From positions 27,936 through 91,935 of the forward strand of contig DATMLM010000026.1 in NCBI GenBank assembly GCA_035570055.1: 64,000 nt of DNA, given 5' to 3'. The position numbers and the translations under genes are program-made. The notes beneath the pieces are model-generated. The model was given only the letters and a program-made list of their open reading frames with translations, had not been told where the DNA came from and made no database searches. Positions 49,282-57,971 of the stretch are shown piece after piece (position 1 is the stretch's first letter; each line of letters starts with the position of its first letter). The DNA is from DASRDS01 sp035570055 (GTDB taxonomy: Bacteria; Gemmatimonadota; Gemmatimonadetes; Gemmatimonadales; Gemmatimonadaceae).

Positions 49282-50709
49282 CCAGCGCTCGATGACGACC
49301 TTCGATTCCGTGTAGAACTCTACGGCGTCACGGCCCTGGCCGTGGAGAATGCCGAAGAAGCTGTCCTTCCAGCCGCTGAATGGGAAATACGCCATCGGCG
49401 CGGCGACGCCGATGTTGATGCCGATATTTCCCGCGGGGGCCTCGTAGCGAAATCTCCGGGCCGCCGCGCCATTAGTCGTGAACAGGCTGGCCTGATTGCC
49501 GTAGGCGCTCGCGCGCAAGAACGCCATGGCGTCGTCGATCGAATCGGCGTGCATGAGACTCAGCACCGGGCCGAAGATCTCCGTCTCCGCGACACGGCTG
49601 GTCGGCGGCAAGCCATCGAGCACCGTCGGACTGACAAACGTCCCGCGTTCATGCCGGACGCTCCTCCCGTCGAGCAACGTCTTTGCGCCATCGCTCACCC
49701 CCGTGGCAACGAGCGACGTAATGCGTTCGCGACTCTCCGGTGAGATGACAGGGCCCATTTGGATGCCATCATCTAGTCCATTGCCGACGCGAATGCGCGA
49801 CGCGGCATCGGTGATGCGATCCCGGAACGTGCGCTGAGCATCTCCCACGGTAATCGCGACGGAGACCGCGAGACATCGTTGGCCGGCGCAACCGAATGCG
49901 CTGTCCGCTATGATCTGCGTGGCCAAGTCCATGTCGGCATCCGGCAGCACGATGACATGGTTTTTTGCGCCTCCCTGACACTGACTCCGCTTTCCGCGTT
50001 GTGCGGAGCGAACGTAGATAGCCTTGGCGACCGGCGTCGACCCGACGAAGCTGATGGCGCGCACGTCTGGATGGTCGATGAGCGCTTCCACTGTTGCGCG
50101 ACCGCCGTTGACCAGGTTCACTACGCCGGCGGGCAACCCGGTCTGCGCGATGAGCTCAAAGGCGCGCCGCATCGACAGGGGCACGCGCTCGGACGGTTTG
50201 ATGACGAGGGTGTTGCCACACGCGATAGCGTAGGGCAAGAACCAAAACGGAATCATGATCGGAAAATTGAACGGCGTAATCGCCGCGACGACGCCGAGCG
50301 GTTGCCGGATCAACATCTCGTCAACGCCAGGCGTGACGTCTTCGAGGTTGTAGCCTTGCATGAGCGTCGGGATCCCGCACGCGACCTCGACATTCTCGAT
50401 GCCCCGTCGAATCTCGGCCTTCGCCTCGGCCAACGTCTTTCCATTCTCGGTGGTGATGATCCGCGCCAGCTCATCGATGTGCTGATCGAGCAGCGCCTTG
50501 AGCGCGAACAGGTACTGAATCCGCTCGCCGGGCGGCGTGCGGCGCCACGATGGGAATGCCGCGGCCGCCGCGCGGACCGCCGCGTCAACGTCGGCGGCGG
50601 TCGACAGTGGCGTCTGGTCGAGCCGCTCGCCGGTGGCGGGGTTCGTGACGGCGACACAATCGGTGGTCACCGGTGTGCGCCATTGGCCGGCGACGTAATT
50701 CGGGATCAT
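49255..50709 (-). CDS. mmsA: CoA-acylating methylmalonate-semialdehyde dehydrogenase
   Basis: A 484-residue aldehyde dehydrogenase. The catalytic Cys is in FGCAGQRCLAVSVA, the typical MmsA context. PFNFPIMIPFWFLPYAIACGN and KPSERVP are NAD-binding blocks, and PFSGWKDSFFGILHGQGRD is the C-terminal block that distinguishes MmsA. It oxidises methylmalonate or malonate semialdehyde to propionyl- or acetyl-CoA in valine or inositol catabolism. ATG 50709 overlaps the alcohol dehydrogenase stop; the longer frame upstream is only the other gene in another frame. Confidence 0.92.
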   Translation of the reverse strand: MIPNYVAGQWRTPVTTDCVAVTNPATGERLDQTPLSTAADVDAAVRAAAAAFPSWRRTPPGERIQYLFALKALLDQHIDELARIITTENGKTLAEAKAEIRRGIENVEVACGIPTLMQGYNLEDVTPGVDEMLIRQPLGVVAAITPFNFPIMIPFWFLPYAIACGNTLVIKPSERVPLSMRRAFELIAQTGLPAGVVNLVNGGRATVEALIDHPDVRAISFVGSTPVAKAIYVRSAQRGKRSQCQGGAKNHVIVLPDADMDLATQIIADSAFGCAGQRCLAVSVAITVGDAQRTFRDRITDAASRIRVGNGLDDGIQMGPVISPESRERITSLVATGVSDGAKTLLDGRSVRHERGTFVSPTVLDGLPPTSRVAETEIFGPVLSLMHADSIDDAMAFLRASAYGNQASLFTTNGAAARRFRYEAPAGNIGINIGVAAPMAYFPFSGWKDSFFGILHGQGRDAVEFYTESKVVIERWSRQETRRF

Positions 50710-51701
50710 CGTGCATTCCGGGTTAAAAGAACGGCGGCTCCATGCAAGCGACCGGCACGGAGGTCGGCCAAGGCGCGGTTGGCGTGGGCCAACGGGTATG
50801 TCGTAATCGTCGTTCGCACCGGAACGGCCGGCGCCAGTCGCATGAACTCCTCGGCGTCGTGCCGCGTGAGATTGGCGACCGAGCGAACGGACCGTTCCTC
50901 CCACAAGATATCGTACGGAAACGACGGTACGTCCGACATGTGAATTCCGGCGCAGACGACCGTGCCCCCGCGCGCCGTCGCGCGCAGCGCCGTCGGGATC
51001 AGTGCGCCGACCGGCGCGAAAATGATCGCCGCGTCGAGGGGTTTCGGGGGCTTGGTATCCGAGGCTCCGGCCCAGGTGGCCCCGACCTCCAAAGCGAACT
51101 TTTGACCATCCTGGTCGCCGGCGCGCGTGAACGCATAGACCTCGCGACCCTGATGTCGCGCAACTTGAGCGATCAAATGGGCTGACGCTCCGAAGCCATA
51201 GAGCCCGAGTCGCTTCGCATCGCCAGCCGCGACGAGCGAGCGATAGCCGATGAGCCCCGCGCACAAGAGCGGCGCCGCCTCGGCGTCACCATACGACGCA
51301 GGGATCGCCACCGCATAGCGCTCGTCGGCGATGACCGCGTCGGCATATCCGCCGTCGATCGTGTAGCCCGTAAACCGGGCGTTCGGACACAGGTTTTCGC
51401 GACCGCTCCGACAATACGAACAAGTGTCGTCGGTCCAGCCGAGCCAGGGCACGCCGACCCGGTCGCCAACCGCGAACCGATTCGCGCCCGGGCCACGGGC
51501 GGCGACCGTGCCGACGATCTCGTGGCCGATGATCAGCGGGAGCGACGGGTGCGGGAGCTCGCCGTCGACGATGTGGAGGTCGGTCCGACAGACACCGCAG
51601 GCGTGGACATGGATAAGAATCTGCCCTTCGAGCGGCGTCGGCTCGGGCCATTCGACCATGTGTAACGGCTTGCGGGGCTCTTCGAGCAGCATCGCTCGCA
51701 T
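50706..51701 (-). CDS. zinc-dependent alcohol dehydrogenase
   Basis: A 331-residue medium-chain dehydrogenase. The catalytic zinc ligand lies in HACGVCRTDLH, with GHEIVG following. Structural-zinc cysteines are in CSYCRSGRENLC. The NAD loop is GLYGFGASAHLIAQ. AdhP-type enzymes of this length oxidise short alcohols. It is coupled to mmsA (ATGA), so the pair could take an alcohol through the semialdehyde to an acyl-CoA. TATTAT lies six bases before the ATG, within a bidirectional promoter. Confidence 0.92.
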   Translation of the reverse strand: MRAMLLEEPRKPLHMVEWPEPTPLEGQILIHVHACGVCRTDLHIVDGELPHPSLPLIIGHEIVGTVAARGPGANRFAVGDRVGVPWLGWTDDTCSYCRSGRENLCPNARFTGYTIDGGYADAVIADERYAVAIPASYGDAEAAPLLCAGLIGYRSLVAAGDAKRLGLYGFGASAHLIAQVARHQGREVYAFTRAGDQDGQKFALEVGATWAGASDTKPPKPLDAAIIFAPVGALIPTALRATARGGTVVCAGIHMSDVPSFPYDILWEERSVRSVANLTRHDAEEFMRLAPAVPVRTTITTYPLAHANRALADLRAGRLHGAAVLLTRNAR

Positions 51702-51718
51702 GATGGCATAATAGTGCC
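51702..51718. promoter_or_regulatory. superimposed bidirectional -10 elements
   Basis: The 17 bases between two divergent ATGs contain CATAAT (51707-51712, plus) and TATTAT (51713-51708, minus). The two boxes overlap and each lies exactly six bases from its start codon. The start codons are 18 bases apart, and both genes would be leaderless. Confidence 0.6.
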
Positions 51719-52717
51719 ATGAACCCTCTCCTACTGCTGCTCCTCGTGCAGGCCGCCAACTATACGACGCACGACGTCAAGCTCGCCGACGGCGAGGTGA
51801 TGCCCGAGCTCCGGATCCACTATCGCACGCTTGGGTCCTCCAGCGGCAAGGCCGTACTGATCATGCACGGCACGAGCGGCTCGGGTGACCAGTTCCTGCT
51901 GCCGATCTTCGCCGGCGAGCTCTTCGGCCCGGGACAGCTGCTGGACACGACGAAGTATTTCGTGATCCTGCCCGACGATATCGGGCACGGCGCTTCGAGC
52001 AAGCCGAGCGATGGACTGCACGCGAAGTTTCCGCACTATGGGTATGCGGACATGGTCGAGGCCGAGTATCGGCTGGTGACCGACGGGTTGCATGTGCGCC
52101 ATCTGCGGCTGGTCATGGGCACGTCGATGGGCTGCATGCACACGTGGATGTGGCTGGAGCGGTATCCGACGTTCATGGATGGCGCCGTGCCGCTGGCGTG
52201 CAATCCGACGCAGCTCACGGGGCGCAACCGGATGTGGCGCCGGATGGCGATGGACGATATCCGAAACTCGCCTGACTACAACGGCGGCGAGTACACGAAG
52301 CAGCCGTACGGGTACACGCCGGCCATGCAGCTGTTGTCGCTCATGGCGTCAAGCCCGCTGGTCTTGCAAAAGGCCGGACCGACGCGGGATAAGGCAGACA
52401 GCGCCGAGGTGGCGATCGTGCGCAGCCGCATGGACAAGGACGATGCGAACGATCTGATCTATCAGCTCGATGCGTCGCGCGACTACGATCCGTCCGCCGA
52501 TCTCGAGCGCATTGTCGCGCCGGTGTTGGCGATCAACTCGGCCGACGACGCGATCAACCCGCCGGAGCTCGGCACGATGGAACCGCTGCTCAAGCGGGTG
52601 GAGCGCGTCAAGTTCGTGCTCCTGCCCACGACGGACCAGACCGTCGGCCACGGCACGCATACGAAGGCCGCGGTGTGGAAGAATTATCTCGCCGACTTCA
52701 TGGCATCGCTGCCCTGA
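51719..52717 (+). CDS. secreted alpha/beta hydrolase, homoserine acetyltransferase-like
   Basis: A 332-residue hydrolase. A short hydrophobic start (MNPLLLLLLVQA) may be a signal peptide. GTSMGCMHTWMW is the nucleophile elbow, HGTSGSGDQFLLP the oxyanion region, INSADDAINPPE the acid and GHGTHTKAAVW the His. The overall order resembles MetX-type homoserine O-acyltransferases, but an exported protein would more likely be an esterase. The stop codon abuts the convergent SDR stop (TGATCA). Confidence 0.85.
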   Translation: MNPLLLLLLVQAANYTTHDVKLADGEVMPELRIHYRTLGSSSGKAVLIMHGTSGSGDQFLLPIFAGELFGPGQLLDTTKYFVILPDDIGHGASSKPSDGLHAKFPHYGYADMVEAEYRLVTDGLHVRHLRLVMGTSMGCMHTWMWLERYPTFMDGAVPLACNPTQLTGRNRMWRRMAMDDIRNSPDYNGGEYTKQPYGYTPAMQLLSLMASSPLVLQKAGPTRDKADSAEVAIVRSRMDKDDANDLIYQLDASRDYDPSADLERIVAPVLAINSADDAINPPELGTMEPLLKRVERVKFVLLPTTDQTVGHGTHTKAAVWKNYLADFMASLP

Positions 52718-53497
52718 TCAGTCGTCGAGGCTCCCCATGGTCAGATTAACGGTCGTTCCCGTCAGGCCGCTCGCCTGATCGGAAGCCACGAACGCCGCCA
52801 CGTTCGCCAACTCCTCGAGCCGCATGACCCGCCGCGGGTGGGTCATGCTGGCGAGGTACGCTTGGAACTGTTCCCAGGTCACTCCGGTTGCGCCGGCTTT
52901 CAAGTCGGAGACTTCCCGCATCGTGCTCGTTTCCGGCATGCCGTGCGGTCGGAGACCAACCACGCGAATGCCTTGCGGCGCGAGCTCGGCGGAGAGATCC
53001 CGCGTGAGCGCCTCTTTGGCCGCGTTCGCCGAACCGTAGCCTCCGTTCAATCGAGTGCCGATCCGCGAAGGGAGCGCGGTGACGGTCATGATCACCCCCG
53101 ATTTGTTGGCGACCATCCGTCGGGCCGCCAGGCGCGCGGTCAGAAAATACGATGTCGTGTACGACGCGATCGCCAGCGAGAACTGCTCGGCCTCCATCTC
53201 GACCAGCGGGACACCCAGAATCTCCGCATCCGGGATCCCGACCGCATTGAACGAGATATCGACGCGGCCCATTGACCGGAGGTGCCGGTCGATGGCGTGC
53301 TCGTCGAGTGCGTCGACCTCGGCCACCTTGGCTGAGCCACCAGCGGCAGTGATGCATTCGGCGACTGCATCGACCGGCCCCCGGCGACGTCCGGTGAGAA
53401 ACACGTTGGCCCCCTCGCGCGCGAACGCCCGTGCCACCGCGCCGCCGATCGCGCCTCCCGCTCCATAGATCACGGCGTTCTTGTTCTGCAACAGCAT
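52718..53497 (-). CDS. short-chain dehydrogenase/reductase, atypical active site
   Basis: A 259-residue SDR. The NAD(P) loop is YGAGGAIGGAVARAF, and FNAVG replaces NNAG. The catalytic region reads GGYGSANAAKEALTRDLS. If Y is the usual catalytic Tyr, the Lys expected four residues later is Asn, with a Lys three further on. It may be an altered or inactive oxidoreductase. GGGAG lies six bases before the ATG. The sigma-factor gene lies upstream on the same strand with a 27-base gap, so the two are probably one operon. Confidence 0.88.
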   Translation of the reverse strand: MLLQNKNAVIYGAGGAIGGAVARAFAREGANVFLTGRRRGPVDAVAECITAAGGSAKVAEVDALDEHAIDRHLRSMGRVDISFNAVGIPDAEILGVPLVEMEAEQFSLAIASYTTSYFLTARLAARRMVANKSGVIMTVTALPSRIGTRLNGGYGSANAAKEALTRDLSAELAPQGIRVVGLRPHGMPETSTMREVSDLKAGATGVTWEQFQAYLASMTHPRRVMRLEELANVAAFVASDQASGLTGTTVNLTMGSLDD

Positions 53498-53524
53498 GGC
53501 AAGCTCCCGTTGTGTGTATAGCAG

Positions 53525-54436
53525 TTACGGCAGGGAGCGTGGGCGGGATACGTCGTCGATCGTCAGCGTCTCCGCGCAGTCGAGAACCCAGGGGCAGTAC
53601 CAGTAGTCGGCGATCGCGACGATGCGGCCGTCGACCACGTCGAGGTGAACGATCGCGCGGGGCCTCCAAGTGTCGCCGTCGGGACTCATCGCGACGAGTG
53701 TCGTCTCGCCGTCCACGACCGCGACTCCCATGCGCAACGCCGCGAAGGGTCCTTGGTACGCCGCGAAATACGGCGCCTGGCTGAAGCGGCCCGCGTAGCG
53801 ATCGGCCAAGCGCAGCGTCGCATCGGCGGTGATGAGCTCGCGGAGACCATCCCAGTCGCGCTCGTTGAATCGCTGAACGTACAGGTGCAGCAACTCCGAG
53901 GTCTGCTTGCTTATCGGGCGTGGCGCGGGCCGCTGTTCGCGGAGGGCCGCCAGTTTGGTTCGACCGCGATTGAGTGCGGCTTTCACGCCGCCGACCGTGG
54001 ACTCGACCAGCTCGGCGATCTCCTCGAGCGAGTAGTCGAACACGTCCTTGAGCAGCACGCTCGCGCGCTCCTTCGGTGGGAGCATGACGACGAGGTGCTC
54101 GACCGCGCGGCCGAGCGCCGGTCCGACCGGCGTTGTCTCGGCGACCGACAGCGGGCCGGCGCCTTCAAACTCGGCTTCTTCGCGGACGCCGCGCGAGCGC
54201 AGGAAGTCGATGCACCGGTTGTGCGCTATGCGCAGGAGCCACGGCGCAAGCGGGCGGCTGTCGTCGAACGTGTCGAGCTTGCGGTAGGCCTGGAACAACG
54301 CGTCCTGCAACACGTCTTCGCCATCGGTCAGCGAACCGGTCATGCGCGCGCAGTACCGGTGCAGCCGCGGACGGAGGTGGCTGATGGTTTCGAGAAACGC
54401 GAGGTAGCGCGCCTCGAACGGGCCTGGATTGTCCAT
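53525..54436 (-). CDS. ECF sigma factor with SnoaL-like C-terminal domain
   Basis: A 303-residue sigma-70-family protein. Region 2 spans about 20-90 (DGEDVLQDALFQAYRKL and LLRIAHNRCIDFLRSR). Region 4 is near 110-165 (LPPKERASVLLKDVFDYSLEEIAELVESTVGGVK). The C-terminal 125 residues (LHLYVQRFNERDWDGLRELI onward) form a SnoaL/NTF2-like fold, as in SigJ and ECF41-type factors, in which the extra domain tunes activity in place of an anti-sigma factor. TATAAC lies five bases before the ATG. The downstream SDR is a likely target or partner. Confidence 0.9.
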   Translation of the reverse strand: MDNPGPFEARYLAFLETISHLRPRLHRYCARMTGSLTDGEDVLQDALFQAYRKLDTFDDSRPLAPWLLRIAHNRCIDFLRSRGVREEAEFEGAGPLSVAETTPVGPALGRAVEHLVVMLPPKERASVLLKDVFDYSLEEIAELVESTVGGVKAALNRGRTKLAALREQRPAPRPISKQTSELLHLYVQRFNERDWDGLRELITADATLRLADRYAGRFSQAPYFAAYQGPFAALRMGVAVVDGETTLVAMSPDGDTWRPRAIVHLDVVDGRIVAIADYWYCPWVLDCAETLTIDDVSRPRSLP

Positions 54437-54470
54437 ACTGAGTTATACGGGGCCCGACCCGCTCGGGATA

Positions 54471-55163
54471 CTATTGCGTACTCGACCAGTCGACCGTTGG
54501 TGGGACGTGCGTGATCGGGAGAATCGCGCGATACTCGATGGGAAGGGTCGTGCGCTTGACCGCGATCACGGTCGCGAGCAACGCGGGATTCGGCCCGAAC
54601 ATCGGGCCGGTCATGGAATCCGGGCCCAGGAGCACGGTCAGCCGGTCCGGGTGGCGCTCCACGCGATTGATGCCCGCGTCGCACACGACTACGAGCATCT
54701 CGTGCGTCCAGTCGATGATGTCTTCGCGGACCGCGGCGTTGGTTCCCGTGGCGTAGCGCGACACGAATGCCGACCATTCCGTCGAGTCGCGAATGACGCC
54801 CGCCCCGGGGGAAATACCGCTTTTGAACAAGCTCGCGACGTAGCGCATCTGGCTGCAGGTGCGGAACGGTTTGCAGCCCAGCCACACGTATCTCGGGGCT
54901 GGGATATCGCGCGCCATGAGTACGACTTCGATGGCGGTGTCAGGCTTGACGTCGACTTGTCTCGCGACATGGCCAACGTTCACGATCTGGCGGCCGACCG
55001 GCACGTTGCTCAGGCGAAAGGCGCCGGTGCTGTCGGTGCGCGCCGAGATGGTCGAGCCGACGATGCCAACGGTGATGCCGGGCACCGGATGACTCGTCGT
55101 GTCGATCACCCCTCCCTTGATTGCGCCGACTGTTGTCTGAAAGACGAGAAGAAGCGCGAGCAC
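54471..55163 (-). CDS. secreted protein with carboxypeptidase-regulatory-like domain
   Basis: A 230-residue protein with a short signal peptide (MLALLLVFQTTVG). A beta-sandwich of the CarboxypepD_reg type follows: GGVIDTTSHPVPGITVGIVG, then ARTDSTGAFRLSNVPVG. The C-terminal 140 residues hold four Cys and WTHEMLVVVCDAG and are not recognised. The GTG start shares one base with the ispG stop (TAGTG), so it is read from the ispG transcript. No functional link to isoprenoids is apparent. Confidence 0.78.
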   Translation of the reverse strand: MLALLLVFQTTVGAIKGGVIDTTSHPVPGITVGIVGSTISARTDSTGAFRLSNVPVGRQIVNVGHVARQVDVKPDTAIEVVLMARDIPAPRYVWLGCKPFRTCSQMRYVASLFKSGISPGAGVIRDSTEWSAFVSRYATGTNAAVREDIIDWTHEMLVVVCDAGINRVERHPDRLTVLLGPDSMTGPMFGPNPALLATVIAVKRTTLPIEYRAILPITHVPPTVDWSSTQ

Positions 55164-56392
55164 TACGCGGGGACCGCGACGGCGGGTGCCGGGTACGTCC
55201 GCGCAACGTAGTCGTCGAGGATCTTGAGAAAGTCGGGAACGATCGTGTCACCGCGCAGGGTGATGACGAGCTTCCCGTCGACGTACACGGGAGCCTTGGG
55301 TTCCTCGAACGTCCCTGGCAGCGAGATGCCGATGTTCGCGTGCTTCGACTCGCCCGGTCCGTTGACGACGCAGCCCATGACGGCGACGCGCATGGTCTCG
55401 ACGCCAGGATGCAGTGCGCGCCACACCGGCATCTGCTCGCGCAGGTACGTCTGGATGTCCTCGGCCATGTGCTGGAAGAACGTCGACGTGGTTCTCCCGC
55501 ACCCCGGACATGCCGTCACCTGCGGCGTGAAGCTCCTCAAGCCGAGGGACTGCAGGATCTGCTGGGCGACGATGACTTCTTCGGTGCGATCCCCATTCGG
55601 TCTTGGCGTGAGCGAAACCCGAATCGTGTCGCCAATGCCTTCGGCGAGGAGAATCGACAGGCCCGCGGTCGATGCGACAACGCCTTTTGTGCCGAGTCCC
55701 GCTTCGGTGAGGCCGAGATGCAATGGGTAATCGCACCGGGCGGCCAAGAGACGGTACACGTCGACCAGATCGGGGACGAGGCTGACCTTGGCCGAGATGA
55801 GAATGCGATCGTGGCCAAGGCCGACTTCCTCGGCGAGGGCCGCGGAGCGCAAGGCGCTCTGCAGCATGGCCTCGATGTAGACATCGCGAGCGTCGAGGGG
55901 CTCGGGTAGTGACGCGTTCTCGTCCATCAAACTCGTGAGCAGATCCTGATCCAAGGATCCCCAGTTCACGCCGATGCGCACGGGTTTGTCGTTCTCGAGC
56001 GCGATCTCGATGATTTGCCGGAAGTGCTCATCGCGGCGCTTGCCGCCGACGTTGCCCGGGTTGATACGGTACTTCGCCAGCGTCTGCGCGCAGGCCGGGT
56101 ATTTCGAGAGCAGCAGGTGGCCGTTGTAGTGGAAGTCGCCGATGAGTGGGACCTCTATGCCCGCGTCGCTCACGCGCCGGGCGATCTCGGGGACGGCGGC
56201 CGCGGCCTCTTCGTTGTTCACCGTGATCCGAACGAGCTGTGATCCCGCCCGGGCGAGGGCCACGACTTGGTCGGCGGTGGATGCCGGATCGGCCGTGTCG
56301 GTGTTCGTCATAGACTGCACGACGATCGGGTGGTCGGATCCGATCGGGATGCCGCCGACGTGGGCGGTCACGGTGTGACGACGGACTGGCAT
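55163..56392 (-). CDS. ispG: 4-hydroxy-3-methylbut-2-enyl-diphosphate synthase
   Basis: A 409-residue iron-sulfur enzyme of the MEP isoprenoid pathway. VQSMTNTDTADPASTADQV starts the TIM barrel, and INPGNVGG and RIGVNWGSLD follow. The [4Fe-4S] cysteines are in TACPGCGR and MGCVVNGPGE. Length is typical for the bacterial form. TAAGTT lies six bases before the ATG. The promoter space to the divergent gene is only 30 bases and holds a TAGTTT box for the other direction. Confidence 0.96.
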   Translation of the reverse strand: MPVRRHTVTAHVGGIPIGSDHPIVVQSMTNTDTADPASTADQVVALARAGSQLVRITVNNEEAAAAVPEIARRVSDAGIEVPLIGDFHYNGHLLLSKYPACAQTLAKYRINPGNVGGKRRDEHFRQIIEIALENDKPVRIGVNWGSLDQDLLTSLMDENASLPEPLDARDVYIEAMLQSALRSAALAEEVGLGHDRILISAKVSLVPDLVDVYRLLAARCDYPLHLGLTEAGLGTKGVVASTAGLSILLAEGIGDTIRVSLTPRPNGDRTEEVIVAQQILQSLGLRSFTPQVTACPGCGRTTSTFFQHMAEDIQTYLREQMPVWRALHPGVETMRVAVMGCVVNGPGESKHANIGISLPGTFEEPKAPVYVDGKLVITLRGDTIVPDFLKILDDYVARTYPAPAVAVPA

Positions 56393-56422
56393 GCGTCAAA
56401 CTTAATTGGTAGTTTCGGGTCC
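56393..56422. promoter_or_regulatory. compact bidirectional promoter, ispG and hypothetical gene
   Basis: TAAGTT (56404-56399, minus) lies six bases before the ispG ATG, and TAGTTT (56410-56415, plus) lies seven bases before ATG 56423. Both fit leaderless transcription. Confidence 0.55.
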
Positions 56423-56827
56423 ATGACCACAGGCGCCCAGGCACGACCGAAGAGTCGTTGGAAGACGATCGGCATCTTGGTCGTGGTGGCGATCATCGTA
56501 CTACCGATCGCGTACATCGCCGCGAAGGCCGGCGTCGCGCTCGCGTACACGTATGCGCAGGGCGAGCGAGCGGGGTTCGTGCAGAAGCTCTCGCAGAAGG
56601 GTTGGCTCTGTAAGACGTGGGAAGGCGAGATGGCGCAGACCACACAACCCGGTGTGCCGCCGCTCATCTGGGATTTCACGGTCCGGGGCGACTCGGTCGC
56701 GACGCTGATCAACGCGCAAATCGGCAAACGCGTCGCGCTGCATTATCGGCAGCACAAGGGCGTGCCCACGAGCTGCTTTGGAGAGACCGAATACTTCGTC
56801 GACGGCGTATCACCTGCGCCTCTGTAG
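56423..56827 (+). CDS. membrane-anchored protein of unknown function
   Basis: A 134-residue protein with one membrane segment (about 16-38, IGILVVVAIIVLPIAYIAAKAG) after a basic start, so the C-terminus should be outside the membrane. Two Cys (WLCKTWEGE and TSCFGET) may pair. The remaining text (PLIWDFTVRGDSVATLINAQIGKRVALHYRQHKG) suggests a small beta fold. No family recognised. The promoter of the cold-shock gene follows 25 bases after its stop. Confidence 0.75.
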   Translation: MTTGAQARPKSRWKTIGILVVVAIIVLPIAYIAAKAGVALAYTYAQGERAGFVQKLSQKGWLCKTWEGEMAQTTQPGVPPLIWDFTVRGDSVATLINAQIGKRVALHYRQHKGVPTSCFGETEYFVDGVSPAPL

Positions 56828-56851
56828 ATTAAAAACCCTTAGTGTTTGGGC

Positions 56852-56880
56852 TTGCCTGGACAACTTGTCCTCGCTATATT
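56852..56880 (+). promoter_or_regulatory. promoter of the cold-shock gene with internal palindrome
   Basis: TTGCCT and TATATT are separated by 17 bases. The spacer begins with GGACAACTTGTCC (56858-56870), a perfect palindrome with one central base. A start near 56887 gives a 5' leader of about 128 nt. Confidence 0.72.
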
Positions 56881-56886
56881 CGCGCG

Positions 56887-57014
56887 CGTAAGCCGAGAAT
56901 CCGTCCAATCGGCGAACAAGTCCAGTTCGCGGGGGGCTCACAGGTCCCGCGTCATTGCTTTGTCGGGGTACGGCGCGCTCCGCTCCCTAGACAAAAAATC
57001 TCTCAGGAGTAGGA
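56887..57014 (+). other. long 5' leader of the cold-shock mRNA
   Basis: About 128 bases lie between the predicted start site and the ATG, with GC-rich segments (CGCGCGCG, GCGGGGGGC) near the 5' end and AGGAG just before the start. Long structured leaders control translation of cspA-type mRNAs by temperature; a similar role is inferred. Confidence 0.45.
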
Positions 57015-57236
57015 ATGCGTACGACCGGGAAAGTGAAGTGGTTCAACGACGCGAAGGGCTTTGGGTTCATCACGCCGGACAATGGTCAGAAGGACTGCTT
57101 CGTCCACTACAGCGCGATCCAGGGCAACGGGTTCAAGTCTCTGGCCGAGGGTGATGTCGTCGAGTTCGACATCGTGCAGGGGCAGAAGGGTCCTGCGGCC
57201 GAGAACGTGGTGAAGTCGGGCGGCGCTGGCCGGTAG
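57015..57236 (+). CDS. cold-shock protein, CspA family
   Basis: A 73-residue OB-fold protein that binds single-stranded nucleic acid. The RNP1 motif is KGFGFITPD and RNP2 is CFVHYSAI; VKWFNDAKGFGFI is the family signature. It acts as an RNA chaperone and antiterminator. The ribosome site AGGAG lies seven bases before the ATG. A strong promoter and a long leader lie upstream, and a GC-rich hairpin downstream. The final GGAGR tail is short. Confidence 0.96.
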   Translation: MRTTGKVKWFNDAKGFGFITPDNGQKDCFVHYSAIQGNGFKSLAEGDVVEFDIVQGQKGPAAENVVKSGGAGR

Positions 57237-57262
57237 GGTAATTCGTCGGCGAACGAAGAGTC

Positions 57263-57286
57263 GGGGCGTCCGGTTTCGGGCGCCCC
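57263..57286. terminator. GC-rich hairpin after the cold-shock gene
   Basis: GGGGCGTCCG and CGGGCGCCCC pair over 10 bp (one T-G) around GTTT. There is no T-run, so it is either a Rho-type or imperfect terminator or an mRNA-stabilising hairpin. Confidence 0.55.
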
Positions 57287-57386
57287 GCTCGCATCTATGC
57301 ACGGGACTTGCCACTTGTGGTGACATCGCGCGACGGCAGGCGCGATTGAAGTTATTTGGTCACCACAACTTGTGAGGTTCCCGCGC

Positions 57387-57911
57387 ATGAATCCGCGAAC
57401 TCTGGTCTGTGCACTTTTCGGGATACTCATCGCCACGCCGAGAGGACAGGCGCAGGTTATCCATCCCACGCTTGGTGCCGGGGGCGGGCTCTCGTTGCCC
57501 GTCGGCAATACGAGCAACTTCGATAACAGCGGGTACAATGTGCTCGTGTTCGGCGGCATCGAGTCTTCGCTGCTGCCGGTTGGGCTGCGGATCGATGGGT
57601 CGTTCGTGCATCTGCCCGTCAAGTTCGATGCGGGGCACGACAATGTGTGGTCCGCGACCGCGAACGCGACGGTCAGGATTCCGGCGCCGCTCATCGCGCC
57701 GTACATCATCGGTGGCGTGGGGTACTACTACACCGACATCAGCCCTGGCCTCGGGACATCTGCGAGCAAGTTCGGCATTAATGCCGGGATCGGGGCGAAG
57801 GTGCACATCCCGCTCTTGTTCTCGATCTTCGGCGAGCTTCGCTATCACTACGTGATCAGCGCGCAGCCGAATACCCAATACATCCCCCTTACATTCGGAA
57901 TTGAGCTCTAG
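57387..57911 (+). CDS. small outer-membrane beta-barrel protein
   Basis: A 174-residue protein with signal peptide (TLVCALFGILIATPRGQAQ). Alternating strands with Gly/Tyr turns follow (VIHPTLGAGGGLSLPVG, YIIGGVGYYYTDI, ELRYHYVISA), and the last strand ends YIPLTFGIEL. It fits an eight-stranded OmpX/OmpW-like barrel. ATG 57387 is chosen for the signal peptide; GTG 57372 is possible. The gene at 58090 encodes a protein of the same build, so they may be old duplicates. Confidence 0.82.
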   Translation: MNPRTLVCALFGILIATPRGQAQVIHPTLGAGGGLSLPVGNTSNFDNSGYNVLVFGGIESSLLPVGLRIDGSFVHLPVKFDAGHDNVWSATANATVRIPAPLIAPYIIGGVGYYYTDISPGLGTSASKFGINAGIGAKVHIPLLFSIFGELRYHYVISAQPNTQYIPLTFGIEL

Positions 57912-57971
57912 TTGTGCGCAAGCACGCTTCGCGGCTTGCGCAAAAGTGCGATACGCGGGCAGTCATAGCTC

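Noticed and set aside
52715..52720. TGATCA formed by abutting convergent stop codons
   Set aside because: A neat coincidence that any two adjacent TGA stops would produce; no function inferred.
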